From contig MKVY01000038.1 of the NCBI GenBank assembly GCA_001899525.1, positions 404,906 to 437,406 of the forward strand: a DNA stretch of 32,501 nucleotides, given 5' to 3'. The translations under genes and the position numbers were made by a program. Source of the DNA: Rhizobiales bacterium 65-9. GTDB taxonomy: Bacteria; Pseudomonadota; Alphaproteobacteria; Rhizobiales; Beijerinckiaceae. This document shows positions 31,319-32,501 of this stretch, one piece after another. A model generated the notes under the pieces. It saw only the letters and a list, made by a program, of their open reading frames with translations, was not told the DNA's origin and made no database searches. The first letter of the stretch is position 1. Each line of letters begins with the position of its first letter.

Positions 31319-32501
31319 ATGTCAGCGATGAGCGAGCACGCGCCGCAGGAAAGAGGGTCGCTCCTCTATGACCCAAAGGTGCGCGGATATGCGTGGCAGA
31401 TCGTTCTTTTCCTCATCGTCGCCTTTCTCTTCTACGAGGCTTACGCGAACGCCGTCGAGAATCTGACGAAGGCTAAGATCGCGTCGGGGCTTGGCTTCTG
31501 GAACAACATCTCGGGCTTCGATATCGGACAATCCCTCATTCAGTACAGCGCGGCGACCGGCACTTACGGGCGCGCTTTCTGGGTCGGGCTGCTCAACACG
31601 CTTATGGTGGCCAGCATCGGCTGCGTGCTGGCCACCATTCTCGGATTTGCGATCGGCGTCGCGCGCCTATCGTCGAACTGGCTGGTGGCGCGTCTGGCGA
31701 CCGTCTATGTCGAATGCGTGCGCAATGTGCCGCTGCTCCTGCAATTGCTGATCTGGTACAACGCGGTGCTGAAGCCGCTGCCCAATCCGCGGGAGTCGCT
31801 CCGCTTCTTCAACGATTCCTTCGCGCTGAACAACCGCGGCCTGTATGTGCCAGATCCGACCTGGCAGGCCGGCGCCGGCGTCGTCGGCTGGACGTTCGCC
31901 CTCGGCGTGCTGGGCGCAATTCTTTTCCGCTGGTGGGCGCGCCGCCAGCAGGCGGGAACGGGGCGGCAATATCCCGTGGGGCTGGTCGCGCTCGCGCTGA
32001 TCGTCGTGCTTCCGGGCCTCGTGTTCCTGATCATGGGCCGCCCCGTCGAGTTCGCCTATCCGGTGCTGCAGGGCTTCAACCTTCGCGGCGGCGTGCAGAT
32101 CTTTCCTGAATTCGCCGCGCTGCTCGTCGGACTCGTCACCTACACCGCCGCCTTCATCGCCGAGATCGTTCGCGCCGGCATCGTCTCCGTGAACCGCGGA
32201 CAGACCGAGGCCGCGAACGCGCTCGGGCTTCGCAACGGCCCGACGCTGAAGCTCGTCATCATTCCCCAGGCGATGCGGGTGATCATCCCGCCGCTGACCT
32301 CGAACTACCTCAACCTGACCAAGAACTCCTCGCTCGCCGTCGCGATCGGCTATCCCGACCTCGTGCAGGTGTTCATGGGAACCGTGCTCAATCAGACCGG
32401 ACAGGCGATCGAGGTGATCGCCATCACCATGCTGGTCTATCTGACGATCAGTCTCGTCACGGCGGGATTCATGAACTGGTACAATGCGCGCAAGGCGCTG
32501 G
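31319..32501 (+). CDS. aapQ: General L-amino acid ABC transporter permease (runs off right edge, nearly complete)
   Basis: The first 394 codons of an AapQ/BztB-type permease of roughly 400 residues are visible. It starts MSAMSEHAPQERGSLLYDPK; the first membrane helix is AWQIVLFLIVAFLFYEAYAN. GYWVG-like pore entry is FWVGLLNTLMVASIGCVLAT (~86-105), then YVECVRNVPLLLQLLIWYNA (~129-148). The long insertion between helices, typical of AapQ, covers ~150-230. The coupling EAA loop is QTEAANALGLRNGPTLKLVI (~295-314), followed by LTKNSSLAVAIGYPDLVQVF. The ATG at 31319 has GGGGG upstream; ATG 31328 is an alternative. aapM and aapP presumably follow outside the window. Confidence 0.92.
   Translation, partial: MSAMSEHAPQERGSLLYDPKVRGYAWQIVLFLIVAFLFYEAYANAVENLTKAKIASGLGFWNNISGFDIGQSLIQYSAATGTYGRAFWVGLLNTLMVASIGCVLATILGFAIGVARLSSNWLVARLATVYVECVRNVPLLLQLLIWYNAVLKPLPNPRESLRFFNDSFALNNRGLYVPDPTWQAGAGVVGWTFALGVLGAILFRWWARRQQAGTGRQYPVGLVALALIVVLPGLVFLIMGRPVEFAYPVLQGFNLRGGVQIFPEFAALLVGLVTYTAAFIAEIVRAGIVSVNRGQTEAANALGLRNGPTLKLVIIPQAMRVIIPPLTSNYLNLTKNSSLAVAIGYPDLVQVFMGTVLNQTGQAIEVIAITMLVYLTISLVTAGFMNWYNARKAL

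Noticed and set aside
1-32501. CRISPR arrays, complete insertion sequences or phage genes
   Set aside because: No regularly spaced repeats, no terminal inverted repeats flanking a transposase and no phage structural or integrase genes were seen.

Overview
The window looks like chromosomal DNA of a high-GC alphaproteobacterium, most likely a member of the Hyphomicrobiales (Rhizobiales). The reasons are the metC-aapJ-aapQ arrangement at the right end (the general amino acid permease known from Rhizobium), the dense operons with ATGA/GTGA overlaps, a GT2 plus LAB_N lipid-modification pair, and codon use rich in GCC, CGC and GTC. No species can be named from the sequence alone. Most of the window is transport and organic-acid or acyl-CoA catabolism. 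No CRISPR array, complete prophage or intact insertion sequence was seen.

Left part (1-5714): the start of an Asp/Glu/hydantoin racemase-family gene reads leftwards. Across about 630 bases of leader it faces a complete branched-chain-amino-acid-type ABC transporter reading rightwards: substrate-binding protein, LivH, a LivM-LivG fusion, and LivF. Middle-left (6123-15687): a MmgE/PrpD-family gene (minus) is divergent from a GntR/FCD regulator (plus). A perfectly centred palindrome between them covers a consensus -35 box. The regulator is followed by an operon that seems built to import and cleave one compound: a family-5 substrate-binding protein, a cytoplasmic CocE/NonD-type serine hydrolase, and DppB, C, D and F, nearly all translationally coupled.

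Middle (15752-20267): a small acyl or aldehyde catabolic region. A VOC-fold protein and an SDR (minus) are divergent from a second SDR (plus). That SDR converges on an APH-type phosphotransferase and an acyl-CoA dehydrogenase (minus). Phosphotransferase + ACAD + SDR resembles the 4-hydroxyacyl-CoA route of levulinate catabolism (LvaA/LvaC/LvaD in Pseudomonas putida) and mammalian ACAD10/11. This is the most interesting functional inference in the window.

Right-middle (20268-22868): an AT-rich promoter island, a decayed ISL3-type transposase fragment, and about 460 bases without a convincing gene. That stretch carries two strong inverted repeats and a textbook minus-strand terminator with no recognisable gene in front of it. 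VanZ-like, hypothetical membrane and hypothetical soluble genes follow, then tRNA-Arg(TCG). Right part (23005-32501): an ArnT-like GT39, a DPM1-like GT2 and a LAB_N protein form a lipid-glycosylation operon. A Kef-type K+/H+ antiporter, a small membrane protein and metC come next, then aapJ and aapQ. aapQ runs off the end of the window.
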